Shown piece after piece: positions 21,641 to 32,475 of a DNA stretch of 64,000 bases. This DNA is from Prorocentrum cordatum (taxonomy: Eukaryota > Sar > Dinophyceae > Prorocentrales > Prorocentraceae). Under the pieces are notes generated by a model that did not search any database, was not told the DNA's origin, and saw only the letters and a program-made list of their open reading frames with translations. The translations under genes were made by a program, and so were the position numbers. The DNA is taken from positions 572,410 through 636,409 of the forward strand of contig CAUYUJ010015283.1 in NCBI GenBank assembly GCA_963575745.1. Direction: 5' to 3'. Each line of letters starts with the position of its first letter. The first letter of the stretch is position 1.

Positions 21641-21779
21641 CATGATTCCGCGCCTTGGAGGAGTATTCTGCGCCTTCCGAGGCGCCTTGGACGACGTACG
21701 TATGTTTCTATAGATTCTCCTCCTGTGTACACAATCCGACATGTCTTACGTATGTTTTTTTTGTTTTTTTGTTTTTTTT

Positions 21780-21780
<1 letters not shown>

Positions 21781-21836
<56 letters not shown>

Positions 21837-21950
21837 TATACATATAACGGGGGACCGGGTCCGGGGGCCCGGGGCCAGCGCCCCGACCACAAATGTGGGT
21901 TCCGGGGGCCCCGGAGGCTCGTCGGGGCTTGTCGGAGGCCTCCCCAGTCA
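21781..21950 (+). repeat. (CT)n-(TA)n tract followed by ACATATAACGG module
   Basis: CT and AT alternating tracts to 21835, then CATATAACGGGGGACCGGGT with GACCACAAATGTGGG, closely matching 8107-8245. Confidence 0.8.
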
Positions 21951-22172
21951 GACAAGACGGCCCAAGAAGCGCCCAAGACGGCCCAAGAAACTTCCAAGAG
22001 GCCTCCAAGAGGGCTCCAAGATGCTGAAGATGGCCTCCAGACTTCCAAGGACGCCCCCAAGAAGCCTCCAACATGCGTCCCAAGAGGGCCCCTAGACGCT
22101 AAAATCTGCCCATTCCTTTCGTAAAACGTACATTTGTCACAAAGTTCCCTTTTGGGCTTTCCGACGTTTCAG
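21950..22172 (+). repeat. CCAAGA array with T-rich insert
   Basis: Phased CCAAGA motifs, then CCCATTCCTTTCGTAAAACG at 22112, a diverged relative of the insert repeated at 8351, 8693 and 9036. Confidence 0.7.
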
Positions 22173-22660
22173 GACGGCCCAAGAGGCGCCCAAGACCGCC
22201 CCAAGACGGCCCAAGAAGCTTCCAAGAGGGCCCCAGGACAGCCCAAGAGGGCCCCAAGACGGCCCAAGAGGCGCCCAAGATGGCCCAAGAGGGCCCCAAG
22301 ACGGGCCCAAGAGGGGGCCCAGAGGGGGACCACGAACCGCAAGCTCGAGCCTTCCGCCCCAAGAGGCCGCCAGGAGGCCCCAAGGAGGCCCCTCAAGAGG
22401 CCCCAGGAGACCCCCAAGAGGCCCAAAGGAGGCCCCGAGAAGCCCCAAATCGGCCCCCAAAATGCTTCGAACCTGCTTCCAGGAGGCCCCCGACAGGTTC
22501 AGAGGCTCCCGAGAAGCTACGTCAAACTCCCAGCGAGCGGCCGGACGAGGCCCCCAAAAAAATCCCAAGAGGGTTCCAGTATTTGTATCCTTCAGCGCTC
22601 TCTGGCCTTCTTCCCCCTGCCCCCTTCCCTGCGACTTTCGTTGACTCAAGCTCGCCTCCT
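22173..22660 (+). repeat. segmental duplicate, copy 2 (see 9105)
   Basis: Near-identical to 9105-9592, displaced by about 13.07 kb in the same orientation. It diverges abruptly after CTCGCCTCCT, where a CT microsatellite replaces the hairpin module. Confidence 0.85.
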
Positions 22661-22717
22661 CTCCATTTCCTCTCTCTGCCTCTCTCTCTGTCTTTTTCTC
22701 TCATTCTCTCTCTCTCT

Positions 22718-22748
<31 letters not shown>

Positions 22749-22816
22749 CCTCTCTCTCTCTATCTCTCCTTCGCTCTCTGTCTGTCTGTCTCTCCCTCCC
22801 TCTCTTTCTCTCTTTT

Positions 22817-22847
<31 letters not shown>

Positions 22848-22850
22848 TCC
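22661..22850 (+). repeat. (CT)n microsatellite
   Basis: About 190 bp of CT repeats with TTT and TGT interruptions. Confidence 0.95.
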
Positions 22851-22933
22851 TTTCAGATTCCGTGTCCTTGCGACCTTCTGCGGGGGAATGATGGCGATGG
22901 TGATGTTCATGATGACGACGGTGACAATCCTAG

Positions 22934-23160
22934 CTAGAACCTAAGCGCGCGCGAAGCGCGCGCCTGCTTCTAGTATATATATATATATGTATGTATGTAT
23001 AATAGTAATACTAATAGTAGTAGTAATAATAATAATACTAATAATACTAATAATATTAATATTAATATCAATATTAATATTAATAATAATAAGAAGAAGA
23101 AGAATAATAACAGTAACAACAATACTAATGATAACAATAATAATAATAATAACAATACAA
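22934..23160. repeat. CTAG hairpin, (TA)n and (AAT)n module, copy 3
   Basis: CTAGAACC, a GC-alternating stem with GAAG at the turn, and CTTCTAG (22934-22973). It is followed by a TA tract and about 150 bp of AAT/TAA repeats. Confidence 0.8.
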
Positions 23161-23219
23161 AAACGGGGAGGGGGTCCTGGACAGGGGGGGGGGCTCACTT
23201 TGCCCAGTGGCTGTGGTCA

Positions 23220-23765
23220 CCCCCCCGCCGGAGACGCCAGGACGCTCCCAGGACCTTCTAAAATTGCTCCAGGACGCCCTCAGGACAGCCCAAGAGAGGT
23301 CCGAAGCGGCCCGGGAGCACTCCAAGACGGTTAAAAAGCTGCCAAATCGTCCCAGCAGGTCTCCGACAGCACTCCCAGGAGGGGCCCAATAGGCTGATTT
23401 TTAGTGGGTTTTGAAGGGTTTTGGCGTTCTCCCCAGTTCGGCCTCCAGACGCTCCAAGGCGGCCCAAGAGGCCCGAAAGGTCGCCTCAAGACGAGCCCAG
23501 AAGCCCCCAAGAGACCACCGAGACAGCCCAAGAGGGCCCCAAGACGGCCCAGGAAGCTTCCAAGACGGCCCAAAAGAGCTCCCAGAACACTCCAAGAGGA
23601 GCCCCAGATGGGGAACACGAACTGACATTTCGAGCCCTCGCCCACCAGAAGCTCCCAAGAGGCCCCCAGGAGTCCGCAAGAGGCCTCGAGAGGCCCCCAG
23701 GAAGCTCCAAGAGGCCTCCAAAAGGCGCCGAAAGGGCCCCGCAAGGCTTCCAGACGCTGGTGATA
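23220..23765 (+). repeat. CCAAGA-phased array, block 4
   Basis: Same unit as in the other blocks, with a T-rich insert at 23390-23440. Confidence 0.75.
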
Positions 23766-23942
23766 ATGACAATGATGATTATGCAGGGCGGCCTCAGGCC
23801 CACAACCTAAATCCCCAATACTGCTCACGCGGCATGCAAGACGCTGCGGAGATATCCTCGAGTTCGGCGGGGGAGCTTCGGAGACGACGGTGACGAAAAT
23901 GATGACGATGATGACGACTATTATGAAGTTGACGACGACGAC

Positions 23943-24007
<65 letters not shown>

Positions 24008-24580
24008 CGAGGAAGAAAGAAGATTATGATGATGATGTTGACAGTGGGAATAATGATGATGCTGATGATGATGTTGTTGATGATGGTGATCGTGATGTGA
24101 GTGATGGTGGTGATGATGACGGTGGTGATGCTGACGATCCTGATGACGATGACGGTGATGCCGTTGAGGATGGTGATGTTGACGATCATTATGATGATGC
24201 TGCTGATGGTCAGGATGATAACGCCGATGCTGATAATAATGGTGGCGATGCTGTTTATGGTGCTTGTGATGCAGGCGTGGGCGGATAATGAAGATGATGA
24301 CGATGATGATGACGATAACGATGACGACGATCACGACGACGATTATTAATGATGACGATGGCGATGATGAGGATGATTATGTTGATAATTCAGGTGACGA
24401 TATTGACGATGATGACGACGATGGCGATGATGACGATGGTGACGACGATGTTGCTGCTGATGGTGGTGATGGTGACGATTGTGATGATGGTGATGGTCAT
24501 GGTGATGATGACGATGCCGCTGACGATGACGCCGGATATGATGATGATGAGGATGGCGATGATGACGATGACGATTATCC
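23766..24580 (+). repeat. (GAT/GAC)n microsatellite, about 800 bp
   Basis: A pure ATG run (about 23936-24005) passes into a long degenerate GAT/GAC/GGT tract. It creates poly-Asp, poly-Met and poly-His frames that are not genes. The tract ends at ATCCTAG, the start of the next hairpin module. Confidence 0.9.
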
Positions 24581-24583
24581 TAG

Positions 24584-24690
24584 CTAGAACTTGAGCTCGC
24601 GCGAAGCGCGCGCGATGGTTCTAGTATTAATATATATATATATATATATATACACATGTATCTAATATAATTATATCTACACATAACGGG
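24584..24690. repeat. CTAG hairpin plus (TA)n module, copy 4
   Basis: CTAGAAC, GC-alternating stem with GCGAAGCGC at the turn, GGTTCTAG (24584-24624), TA tract, then ACATAACGGGGGACC at 24681. Confidence 0.8.
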
Positions 24691-25215
24691 GGACCAAGCC
24701 CCTGGGCCCCAGGGCGGAGCCGCGACCACCAATGTGTATGCTGGGTCGGGCCCGCATTTGGCGGGCAGCAGACGCTTCCAGGAGGACTCCGGCAGCCGTC
24801 CAGGCAGCCCAAGGCGCCCCGAGTCACCCCCACGACGCCCCAGGGGCCTCCGACGGCCCAAGATGCGCTTGAACGGCCGAAGACGTGTCCATAACGCTTC
24901 CATACCGCTCCAAGAGGATCATGGATCATACAGAGGGCCCCGAGAAGCAAAAGTCATCCCAATCTCTGAGGGCAGCGCTCATTGTTTACGGACTCGCTTC
25001 TTTGGTACCAACACGGTCCAAGACGACCCAAGAGGTCGCCCAAGTCGCCCCGAGATGGCCCAAGAGGCTTCCAAGAGGGCGCCTAGACGGCACAAGGCGG
25101 CCCCCAAGGGGCCCGAAGAGGCCCCCGAAGAGGCCCCCGAAGAGGCCCCCCGAGAGGCCCCAGGAGACTCCCCGGGCAGCCCCGAGGAGGCCCACCGCCC
25201 CGGCTGGGGCTGTGC
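24691..25215 (+). repeat. CCAAGA-phased array, block 5
   Basis: A diverged module of the 8107 type, then phased CCAAGA/CCCCGA motifs up to the MITE at 25268. Confidence 0.65.
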
Positions 25216-25267
25216 CCCTCGAATCACGGAGGGTAAATCGACCAACGGGGCGCAGGCCACGCCAGTG

Positions 25268-25397
25268 TTAAGTCGGGCCTGTCCCTCTACAGGAGGAACA
25301 GATTCAAAAATAATATGTTTTGACTATTTGGGGGCATTTTTTGACGATTTTTCTTTTTCGTCCAAAATCCCCCTGTAGGGGGACACGCCCGACTTAA
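25268..25397. mobile_element. MITE with perfect 8-bp target duplication, copy 2
   Basis: CGCCAGTG is present on both sides (25260-25267 and 25398-25405). The 130-bp element has terminal inverted repeats of about 29 bp with three mismatches, beginning TTAAGTCGGGCCTGTCCCTC on the left and, reversed, TTAAGTCGGGCGTGTCCCCC on the right. No coding capacity. It was probably moved in trans by a DDE transposase; hAT-like is the best guess from duplication length. Confidence 0.9.
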
Positions 25398-25405
25398 CGC
25401 CAGTG

Positions 25406-25910
25406 GGGATAGGGAACGGCTAAAGGGTGCTCATGTATCCCCTGGCGATAACGACCGTGACGGGGGGGGTGCGATTTGCGCCGGTGGCGTCTGGGAATGC
25501 GCCAGAATGGCTCATTCCCAGACGGCGCCACCGCGGATCGCGATGTGCTCGGGGAGGGCGGGGGGAGGGGGGGTGGCGGGGCGGGTCACCAGCGTTATCG
25601 CGCATGATGAATTATGGGCTCCTGCCGCTGCTTGGGGATCTGGAGGGTGAATTGGAGCTTGGGCGCAGAACATATCCGTGTCCGCGGCCTCGCGGGCAGG
25701 TCCCCTGGGACGCGACCCCGCGGATACGGGGCGTTTTGTTCGCGGATGCCCCGCGCGGAGCGCATCCGTGCGACCGCGCATCCGCGGGATCGCGCCCTGG
25801 AGGCTGGACCGCGAGGGCGCGGGTACGGGTGTGTGCTCGTCTCTCGGCGAGCAGGGGCGGCATGCGCATCGATTCTCGGAGGACCGCGCCGAGCGGACCT
25901 CCAAAGGTTA
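25406..25910. other. no gene seen
   Basis: GC-rich DNA with open frames on both strands but no conserved motif. 25690-25830 is rich in CGCGGATCCGCG-like short inverted words. Confidence 0.4.
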
Positions 25911-26050
25911 ATGTGTGTATATATCTATACACACATATATATATATATATACATGTACATCAATGCATACACATACAAATATCTATATCTATATCTATAG
26001 ATGTATACATATACATATACATACATGTATGTATATATATATATATATCC
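25911..26050 (+). repeat. TA/TATG-rich microsatellite
   Basis: Alternating TATA, CATA and GTATA runs for about 140 bp. Confidence 0.9.
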
Positions 26051-26244
26051 TGTTTGGCGCGATGTCTGAACACCGCCACAGAGGCGGGTACCTTCAGATA
26101 GGCGTGGAGGGCGGCCCTTCTCTGGAGCGGCCTCCTGGTGCGGGCCCACGGGGGCTCCCCCGCAGCACGTTGCCTGCGTCCTTGGATTTGGCCCCCCCGC
26201 GTGGTCCCTTGCAGCCGCGCGCCAACGGTCGTTCTCGCCTAGGG

Positions 26245-26460
26245 CTTAGTGGACCCTGGAAACGGCAGGGCCGTTTTTTTTGTACCGGTTCTGTCTTGCC
26301 GTGTTTGTTGCCGGTTCCGTCGCCGTTGTTATGCCGGTTCCGTCGCCGTTTTTTCCCCAGTTCCGGCTCCCGGCTCCAATCCTGGAGTTTTGCCGTGTCT
26401 GGTCGCCGCTGTTTTACCGTTCCGACAAAAACGGCCCTGCCGTTTCTGGGGCCTACCAAG
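26245..26460. mobile_element. 216-bp TIR element with 8-bp target duplication and paralogous empty site
   Basis: GCCTAGGG flanks both ends (26237-26244 and 26461-26468). The left arm is CTTAGTGGACCCTGGAAACG and continues GCAGGGCCGTTTTT. The reversed right arm is CTTGGTAGGCCCCAGAAACG and continues identically. The interior repeats GGTTCCGTCGCCGTT. At 17147 a single GCCTAGGG lies between sequences matching the left flank (GGTCG(C/T)TCT) and the right flank (TTGCGTGTAGCCGA), so it represents the site without the element. Confidence 0.9.
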
Positions 26461-26469
26461 GCCTAGGGG

Positions 26470-27030
26470 CCATTTTGCGTGTAGCCGATACCAGCTGGTA
26501 TGTCGGCATCGCGCAGGATGGCTCAAGGCAGTGTCAGGGCAGATGCGGAGGAACGTTCCCTTTTTGTCGCGGGATTGTGCAGGAAAGAAGTGGCATGAAG
26601 GGGCAGGGTCTTGCATCGTTCAGAGTCACCAATTTACCGAGTGACCCAGCATGCCCATCAGCGGTTCGCTGTGGCTGGGAAGGTTCGGGTGAGTGAGTAT
26701 GGAGGGCGTGTTGCCGTTCACAAGAAGAAGGGAAATGGTATGGGAAGGGTGACTATGAAGGAGTCGGAAGGGGGAGTGGGATGGGTGAGCATCAAATCAT
26801 GCAGATCCGCGAGAAAGGGGAGGGTGAAGGAAGCACGGGGGCGCGGCGCGCTGTGGTTGGAGGGGCCCAGTGAGATTACGCAGCCACGGGTGTGTGCATG
26901 GGCGCAGTGCAGGCACCACCGCGCGTTCAGCGCCGGCGGTGCTCCAGCGCTTCTTCAAGAATCCGATGGAGAATTCGCTGGTCGCGGGGCGGGGAGCGGA
27001 TGCCCTTCGGGTGGGATCCGAATCCCAGCG
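26470..27030. other. no gene seen
   Basis: About 560 bp of unique-looking sequence. The right flank of the TIR element (CGTGTAGCCGA) is shared with 17163. Confidence 0.4.
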
Positions 27031-27111
27031 CGTAGTCATTATCATCATCATCACCGCCGCCATCATCACCATCATCAGCACCTGCACAGTCACCATCGCA
27101 TCAAAATCACC

Positions 27112-27143
<32 letters not shown>

Positions 27144-27315
27144 CAGCATCATCATCACCATACTCATACTCATACTCATACTCATATTCATCATCATCAT
27201 CATCACCATCATCACCGTCATCACCGTCATCACCATCAGCATCATCATGGTGATGATTATCATCGTCATCGTCGCCGTCGTAGTCGTCATCAGCATCATC
27301 ACGCATCATCATACG

Positions 27316-27368
<53 letters not shown>

Positions 27369-27412
27369 CTATCACCATCATCATCATCATCGTCATCATC
27401 ATCATCATCGGA
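27030..27412 (+). repeat. (CAT/CAC)n microsatellite
   Basis: About 380 bp of CAT repeats with CAC, CAG and CTC interruptions. Poly-His/Ile and poly-Met/Asp frames here are artefacts. Confidence 0.95.
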
Positions 27413-27540
27413 GGTTGGGGGGTGAGATCGCAGTGAAACGGATACCCCCCACCAGGAACTCGGTTTCGATTTCGTGTTCGTGTAGTGCGTGCGGGCGAGG
27501 CGAAACTGCGCATGATCCTCCTGTAGCTAGGCCGACGTAG
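27412..27540 (+). repeat. dispersed ~120-bp repeat, copy 1 (see 32070)
   Basis: GGAGGTTGGGGGGTGAGA...CGGTTTCGATTTCGTGTTCGTG...GCGGGCGAGGCGAA matches 32073-32180 in order. It lies directly after a microsatellite in both cases. Confidence 0.75.
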
Positions 27541-27544
27541 GAGC

Positions 27545-28210
27545 GAAAGTCCGTTCCCGTCCGCCGGTGGCTAGGAGGTGTCCCAGTTGGGCCGGGCGGT
27601 GTCCCGGGTGTCCCGGGTGTCAGTAGGAGCGAAAGTCCGTTTCCCGTCCGCCGGGTTGCCGGGAGGTGTCCCAGTTGGGCCGGGCGGTGTCCCGAGATCG
27701 ATGTGGTGCCCCGAGGTGTCCCGTGGTGCCCCAAAAAGTGAGATTGATAGTGAGATCGATAGTGAGATCGACAGGTGTCCCTTGGTGTCCCGTGGTGTCC
27801 CGTTGAGTGAGATCGATAGTGAGATCGATACTGAGATCGATACTGACATCGATGTGGTGCCCCGAGGTGTCCCGTTGTGTCCCGTGGTGTCCCAAAAAGT
27901 GAGATTGATAGTGAGATCGATAGTGAGATCGACAGGTGTCCCGTGGTGTCCCGTGGTGTCCCGTTGAGTGAGATCGATCGTGAGATCGATAGTGAGATCG
28001 ATAGTGAGACCGATAGTGAGATCGAGAGGCTTCCCGCGGTGTCCCGTGGTGTCCCGTGGTGTCCCGTGGTGTCCCGTGGTGTCCTGTTGAGTGAGATCGA
28101 TAGTGAGATCGATAGTGAGATTGACAGGTGTCCCGTGGTGTCCCGTGGTGTCCCGTGGTGTCCCGTTGAGTGAGATCGATAGTGAGATCGATAGTGAGAT
28201 CGATTGAGTC
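27545..28210 (+). repeat. compound tandem repeat, GTGAGATCGATA and GTGTCCCGTG
   Basis: Runs of the 12-bp unit GTGAGATCGATA alternate with runs of the 10-bp unit GTGTCCCGTG. The order recurs at about 27735, 27810, 27895, 27965, 28090 and 28165. The left part (27545-27700) has a ~90-bp duplication beginning GGAGCGAAAGTCCGTT. Confidence 0.9.
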
Positions 28211-28790
28211 AGATGTTGGTTCCCCCCGCCTCTCTCCCCCCCCACAGCCTCCTTATCACCCGAAGGGTGGTCGTATAGGTATCGTAATCGTCATCGTCAT
28301 CCTCCTCGCCTCCTCCTCGTCATCCTCATAAAGAGCAGCATCATCTGCATCATCATCGTGATCGCATCTCTTGGCTCAGTCTTGTGACGTGACGAGATTC
28401 TGGCATAGGGGCCGTTATGATTCATGCACGCGCAAGTTGCCGTTGCCGTGAGAAGCACATCGCACGTCTGTGTATGTGTACATGTGTGTGCACATGTGCA
28501 TATATGTGTACGCTTTCATTGGTATGCACATAAATGAATACTTGTATGTACGTACATACATCCATCCACTCAGATGTGTGTATACATAAGCAACTCTGTT
28601 GCTCCGAGCGATCCCCACCAAAACCGTCGGCGTTTGATCCCGAAGGTGCGCGCGCTCTTCGGAACGATGTCCGCGGGGCGCGTTGGTCCCGACCAGTACG
28701 GCGGTCGGGCCATGTCGCAAGTTGCAGTTATCCTGACATCCAACGGCCCCAGAGCCCCTGACGAAAGACATTGAAACAAGTTCTGGGGCG
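28211..28790. other. no gene seen
   Basis: A short TCGTCATCC-rich stretch at 28280-28340, TGTGTACATG-like alternating DNA at 28465-28590, otherwise unique-looking. Confidence 0.4.
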
Positions 28791-28794
28791 AAGC

Positions 28795-29720
28795 AAGTTC
28801 TGCTCTGACATGTAAGGCATTGTGTGAAATAGTATGTTATGTTCTCTTACGCTATGGCATGATGTGTCTGTGCTTTCGTGCTTGGCATGATGTGTGATTT
28901 CATGTTGTGCTCTGTGTTATCCGTTATTGCAGGCGGTGTTATGGTGTGTGCTGTTATGTCTTGTTCTCACGTGTGGTGATATGTTATGGGTTGTTAATGC
29001 TATGCTGGTATGGCGTATTATGCCATGCTATGCTGTACTGTATAATGCCGCGCTCTGGCATGGTATACTGTGTCATGTTATGGACTGCTATGTGATGTGA
29101 TACTGTGCTACGGTGTGATCTCTTCTGCCACGGTGTGATATGATATGATATTAGATACGGCATGTTCTGCCATTGTGTGCCATCGTATGCCTTATTATGC
29201 TTTGTTGTGAGGTGTGGTGTTCTGCAAAGTTCTGCGTAACCAGGCCTGGCATAGCTTCTGGCGTTATGCTATGCAACGTGTTGCCATACAATAACCTGTT
29301 ATGCCGCGCTGTGTCATGCTATTATTTGTTATGAGTCATCGTATGTAATGGTATGCTATGTGATGCTGTGTTGTGTTGTGGTCTGTACTGTCATGGTACA
29401 GGATGTGATGCTCTGGTATGGCATGCAACATGGTGCTGTGTTATGTCCTGATGCTGATGCTCCGATCTGTCATATCATGCGCCTTGATGCTGTGTTGTGC
29501 TATGGCATGGTATGTCATACTATGTGATGATGCGGCAGTTGTTTTTGGTATGTTCAGTTCTGCCTTGATTTGCTATGGTACGCTTGATTTGTCATGATAT
29601 TGAATCAGACCTACTGTGATGCTGTGCTATGGTGTGCACTGGTCTGCCATGGTGTGCTATGTTACGGTATGGTATGTAATGCTATGGTATGTTGTGCTCG
29701 GATATCTTTTGTCCGGTTGT
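28795..29720 (+). repeat. degenerate TATG/TGTG low-complexity tract
   Basis: About 930 bp dominated by short words such as GCTATG, GTTATG, TGTGATG and GGTATG without a fixed period. Reads as very old or slippage-generated simple sequence. No coding signal. Confidence 0.7.
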
Positions 29721-29739
29721 GTGGTGTTATGCTCTGTTC

Positions 29740-29955
29740 TGCGAGAGGACCGGGGGATCTGGTGGCCGCGGTCTGCAGAGTGGGCGAGCCCGCGCGTGGG
29801 GCGGGATCCTCAGGGGTTCTCGGGGGACCTGGGGATCTGGCGGCCGCAGTATGCAGAGTTGGCGAGTCGGCGCGGGGGGCAGGACCACCTGGGATTCTCT
29901 GGGGGCCTGGGGATCTGGCGGCCGCGGTATGCAGGACAGGGGGGCCGGGAGGTCT
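29740..29955 (+). repeat. ~73-88 bp tandem repeat, three copies
   Basis: GGGGATCTGG(T/C)GGCCGC(G/A)GT and ATGCAGAG(T/C)-like blocks begin at about 29752, 29832 and 29908. Confidence 0.8.
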
Positions 29956-30289
29956 GCTCTGAACATCTGACGACCCCAACCTGTGGGGTGGGGAAGTGCT
30001 GTTTGTAGCTGTACAGATTTATAAGTCGCCCCCCCACCCCCAGGGCTCCGATCCCCAAGGATCCGATGACGTGATCTTTTCAATACGGGGTCCCCGGAAG
30101 TGTCGACCCATTCCCCAGGACTGGTTTTTCATCCTGAGTCGTTTTTCGACGGTCCCGGGGCCCGGTGGGGGCCCCCAGAGGCCGAAAATAGCGAACAACA
30201 ATCCGTCTTGACTTTTTCAATGCGTTGGATCTGTGGGTCCCCAGCTCGGAACATTTTGGGGCAAAGCCCTTTGTGCCGCCCTGCCGGGC

Positions 30290-30860
30290 CTACCAGGAGC
30301 CCCAGGAGGGCCCTCGGGCAGCCCAGGGCGACTCTGAGGCAGCCCGAGAGTTGCTCCCAAGATGGCCCGCGACGGCCTCCCGACGGCTCGAGAGGCCCCC
30401 ACGAGCGCCCAAGACGGCGCCAAGAGGCCTCCGAGATGCCTCCAATCGTTGCCCACGAGCGGAGCATCACCGATGTGTCGTTTCCCGAGGGTGGCGCATG
30501 GCCCCCACGAGGGCCCCACGATAGCCTCACGAGGCCGCCAGGCGGCCTCAAGAGGCCGCAAGAGGCCCCCAAGACGCCCGGAGAGACACCCACGGGGCCC
30601 CAAGGTTCCGAAAAGCCCTCAGGATGCGCCCACGAAATTTTCAAGAGGCCCACAAAAACTCCAGGAGCGCACAAGAGTCCCCCAAGACGCCCCCAAGAGG
30701 CGCCCAAGAGGCCCCCAAGAGGTCCACAAGAGCCCCGAGAGACCCCCAAGAGGCCCCCCAAACCCCAAGGCGCCCCCAAGAGGTGCTAGGTCTCAAGACG
30801 CCTCCTGGAGGTCCCCAGGAGTCTCCCGGGGGACCTCCTCAGACGGCCGATGAGCAGCAG
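30290..30860 (+). repeat. CCAAGA-phased array, block 6
   Basis: Phased CCAAGA/CACGA motifs at 10-11 bp. Open frames through it on both strands are not supported as genes. Confidence 0.75.
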
Positions 30861-31109
30861 AGCGGGGGCAGTGGGATGGCGGAGTCGGAGGAGGCGGAGG
30901 ACAAGGAGGACGGGGTGGTCGAACGAGGAAGCGAATGCAGAGGGGGCGGCTCCTCTCTTCTTGTAAGTCGTCCTCCTTTCCCGATTCACATCCCCCTCCT
31001 TCTGCGTCCTCTCCTCTTCTCCTCGTCTTCGACGTCGTCGCCACCGCCGCGGTCTTCGGAACCGTCGCCGTCCTCATAGGCACTGCCATCCCTTCTTTCC
31101 GCCCCCAAT

Positions 31110-31480
31110 GCGATTCCGAGGCTACCACATGACCCCAAGAGGATCCAACATGCTCCCAAGAGGCACCCAACGCGGTTCCAAGAGGAGCCAAGAGGTTCCA
31201 GGAGGCTCCCAGGACGCTCGACGAGACCTCCACGATGTTTTTTTTGCGAGGCTCCCAAGAGGCTCTGAAGATCTCCCCAGGAGGTGCCCACGAGCTTCCC
31301 AAAGAGGCTCCGACGATACCTATGGGCGCCTAAGAGGCCTCCAAGCGGAGGCGCCCAAGAGGCCCTTACGAGGCTCCGATGGCCCCACGAGCCCCCCACA
31401 GGCCCCCAAGAGACCCCAAGAGGCGCTCCCAAGAGGCTCCAACTCCCAGACGCCCCCCAGTAGACTCCCACGAGACATCC
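31110..31480 (+). repeat. CCAAGAGGCTC-type array, block 7
   Basis: Variant of the array with CCAAGAGG followed by (A/C)(T/A)CC(A/C); it runs into a GGA tract (31510-31610). Confidence 0.75.
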
Positions 31481-32000
31481 AAGAAGGCGGACAAGGAGCA
31501 GAGAGGGAGAAAAGGGATGGAGTAATTAGGAGAAGGAGGAGGAGGAGGAGAAGGAGGAGGAGGAGAAGAACAGCAAGGAGGAGGAAGAGGAAGAGGAGGA
31601 TAGGGACGTCTGAGGAAGCGAGTTCGGAGGAGATTGGCTTCTCCTTTCTCCATCCTCCGTGATCCCTCTCTCCTCCGCCCTGTTCCGCGCGCAGTCCGCT
31701 TCCCTCCGCCCTCGTCCTCGTCTCTCCTTCGTTCCCTCCTCGCTCCCCCTCCCTCTTCCCCCTCCGGCCTTCGTCGCCCTGGTACCGCCTCCCAAGATCG
31801 AAGGGGGTCCAACTTGTAAAGCTTGGCATTGCACACCTTGTTTTCAAGGTCAACACTCCCTCCACCATGGGAAAGCAACTAAAAGCCGCAGAACGGCAGA
31901 CGCACCAGACGGCCCAGCTAATGGTTGAAGCAGCGAGGAACAACCCGTTGGGGGAGGACGCGCATCTCGGAACGCTGCATCATGCTCTGGTGATTCCTCG
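31481..32000. repeat. (GGA)n and pyrimidine-rich tracts
   Basis: GGA repeats at 31510-31610, then CCT/CTC-rich DNA to about 31770, then unique-looking sequence with no supported gene. Confidence 0.6.
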
Positions 32001-32068
32001 TCGAGAACTTGAGCGCGCGCGAAGCTCGCGATAATTCATTTATATATATATATATATATATATGTAGA
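32001..32068. repeat. hairpin plus (TA)n module, degenerate copy 5
   Basis: TCGAGAACTTGAGCGCGCGC, GAAGC and GCGATAATTCA, then a TA tract. The closing CTAG arm has decayed. Confidence 0.6.
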
Positions 32069-32069
32069 T

Positions 32070-32180
32070 CGGAGGTGAGGGGGTGAGACCGAAGTGGAAG
32101 GGAGAGCCCCCCTACCGGGAAATCGATTTCGGTTTCGTGTTCGTGCGTGCCGTGCTTGCGGGCGAGGCGAAGCTGCGTGG
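32070..32180 (+). repeat. dispersed ~120-bp repeat, copy 2 (see 27412)
   Basis: GGAGGTGAGGGGGTGAGACC ... CGATTTCGGTTTCGTGTTCG ... GCGGGCGAGGCGAA, in the same order as at 27412. Confidence 0.75.
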
Positions 32181-32289
32181 GCGGACGAGAGGAAAGTCTC
32201 CTGTGGCTGAGGCGCGGCCGGACCAAATGTCTCCCTTCCGGGCGGCCGGGGCCCCGCGGTGTCCCGCCGGTGTCCCGCTGCTGCGCGCG

Positions 32290-32475
32290 GCGGGGGTACT
32301 TATAAGTACTTATGCTAGTTATAAGTAACTTATGAACTTACGGCCTACTTATAAGTAACTTATAAGTAACTTATCAGTAGCCCGTAAGTAGCCCGTAAGT
32401 AGCCCGTAAGTAGCCCGTAAGTAGTCCGTAAGTAGCCGCGTAAGTAGCCCGTAAGTAGCCCGTAAGTAGCCCGTG
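32290..32475 (+). repeat. ACTTATAAGTA and GTAGCCCGTAA minisatellites
   Basis: Two adjoining 10-11 bp tandem repeats: ACTTATAAGTA-type (32295-32370), then GTAGCCCGTAA repeated about nine times (32376-32475). Confidence 0.9.

Noticed and set aside
23890-24587. Acidic Asp-rich or Met-rich frames in the GAT tract
   Set aside because: Pure microsatellite translation in all frames.
26513-26535. GGATGGCTCAAGG as a spliced-leader relic
   Set aside because: Only GGCTCAAG matches; the CCGTAGCCATTTT half is absent and no gene follows.
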